A DNA stretch of 5,010 bases from CAZVPZ01 sp964629245. GTDB taxonomy: Archaea; Nanohalarchaeota; Nanosalinia; Nanosalinales; Nanosalinaceae. The position numbers and the translations under genes are program-made. Below are positions 4,487-5,010 of the stretch, piece after piece (within the stretch, counting starts at the first letter, position 1; the number at the start of each line of letters is the position of its first letter). Location of the stretch: contig CAZVPZ010000040.1 of NCBI GenBank assembly GCA_964629245.1, positions 1 to 5,010 on the forward strand, written 5' to 3'. The notes beneath the pieces are model-generated. The model was not told where the DNA came from, made no database searches, and saw only the letters and a program-made list of their open reading frames with translations.

Positions 4487-5010
4487 ATGGCCGGACCGGA
4501 ATACATGGCACAGGTTCCCCGGAAAGAGTTCGAGACACGACTGGAACGTGTACGGGAAAAGGTTGACGATACCGCTGTCTTCTTCGACGCCACCAGTATC
4601 GAGTATCTTACCGGCTTCGACCACATACAGACAGAGCGACCGATCGTACTCGCGGTAGATGAAGAGCGGGTAGAGGTAACGGTGCCGCGGCTCGAGGTGG
4701 AACGCCTGGAGAGCAACGATATCATCGACGAGGTCCACCACTACTTCGACTACCCGGGAGGCAAACCCGTCGAGACAGCGGCGGAGATGATACGGAAGAT
4801 GGGCGCGGAGCAGGTCGAGGCTGACATGGACGGCGCGCCGGGGGTCATGGGCTACGAGGGACCTCCTCTCTCCAACTTCGTGGAGGTGGAAGAACAGTCC
4901 TGGGTGCCGGGGATGAGGAAATCCAAGAGCGATGTGGAGATAGAACTCATCAGGGAGTCCGCAAGATGGGGCAACGTTGCCCACGAACACCTCGCCGATC
5001 TGGTGGAGGC
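4487..5010 (+). CDS. M24-family Xaa-Pro-type peptidase, 5' part (runs off window)
   Basis: The first 174 codons are visible. Residues about 14-135 match the N-terminal creatinase-like domain of aminopeptidase P / Xaa-Pro dipeptidase: RLERVREKVDDTAVFF, the hallmark SIEYLTGF (37-44), then PIVLAVDEERVEVTVPRLE (52-70) and a second alpha/beta half. The linker MRKSKSDVEIELIRESARWG (143-162) is the typical R-x-x-K-S-x-x-E-I-x-L-I-R-x-S entry into the catalytic pita-bread domain. The five metal ligands (two Asp, His, two Glu) lie beyond the window, so activity cannot be judged. Such enzymes cleave peptides containing proline; some archaeal members are prolidases. ATG 4487 fits the TATA-like box 27 bases upstream; an in-frame ATG at 4505 is an alternative. 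It follows the eL40 gene after 40 bases on the same strand. Confidence 0.87.
   Translation, partial: MAGPEYMAQVPRKEFETRLERVREKVDDTAVFFDATSIEYLTGFDHIQTERPIVLAVDEERVEVTVPRLEVERLESNDIIDEVHHYFDYPGGKPVETAAEMIRKMGAEQVEADMDGAPGVMGYEGPPLSNFVEVEEQSWVPGMRKSKSDVEIELIRESARWGNVAHEHLADLVE

Noticed and set aside
4249..4990. Long minus-strand reading frames (158 and 176 codons) opposite the end genes
   Set aside because: They lie antisense to eL40 and the M24 peptidase, both of which have strong family signatures, and have no plausible promoter or domain.

Overview
The window looks like chromosome from a halophilic archaeon. Several proteins are very acidic, promoters are archaeal TATA-type boxes about 26-30 bases before the start codons, ribosome-binding sites are mostly absent (which suggests leaderless mRNAs), there is a ribosomal protein eL40 gene, and the tRNA has no encoded CCA. 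Base composition is only a little above half G+C, and AGA/AGG (Arg) and ATA (Ile) codons are common. That fits a nanohaloarchaeon-like lineage better than a typical high-GC haloarchaeon, but the assignment is an inference from composition alone.

Layout. Bases 1-28 are the 3' end of a tRNA on the + strand. It is followed by two imperfect 57-59 base units, each folding into two hairpins (26-135), and a T-run at 145-149. Next is a minus-strand group (156-1901). In transcription order it holds an acidic protein with two winged-helix-like halves, a CsaA-type tRNA-binding OB-fold protein, and a second acidic winged-helix-like protein. The last two genes are separated by a 105-base gap with a strong inverted repeat. 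A divergent promoter region (1902-1976) leads to a + strand pair: a zinc-ribbon Nudix hydrolase (1977-2501) and an atypical Bud32/RIO/ABC1-like kinase (2548-3411). The kinase stop overlaps, tail to tail, the stop of uppP on the minus strand (3404-4207), which encodes a polyprenyl-diphosphate phosphatase. A symmetric divergent promoter (4222-4260) separates uppP from the small + strand gene for ribosomal protein eL40 (4285-4446). The window ends inside an M24-family (Xaa-Pro type) peptidase gene (4487 onward).

How the genes may relate. The tRNA, eL40 and CsaA-like protein belong to translation or RNA and protein handling. UppP recycles the lipid carrier used for surface glycan or glycoprotein synthesis. 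The Nudix protein hydrolyses nucleotide-diphosphate compounds. The two winged-helix-like proteins beside csaA may be local regulators. No phage, transposon, CRISPR or defence system is visible. The signals most worth a second look are the tandem hairpin units after the tRNA, the symmetric promoter at 4222-4260, the internal duplication in the regulator at 1266-1901, and the atypical kinase.
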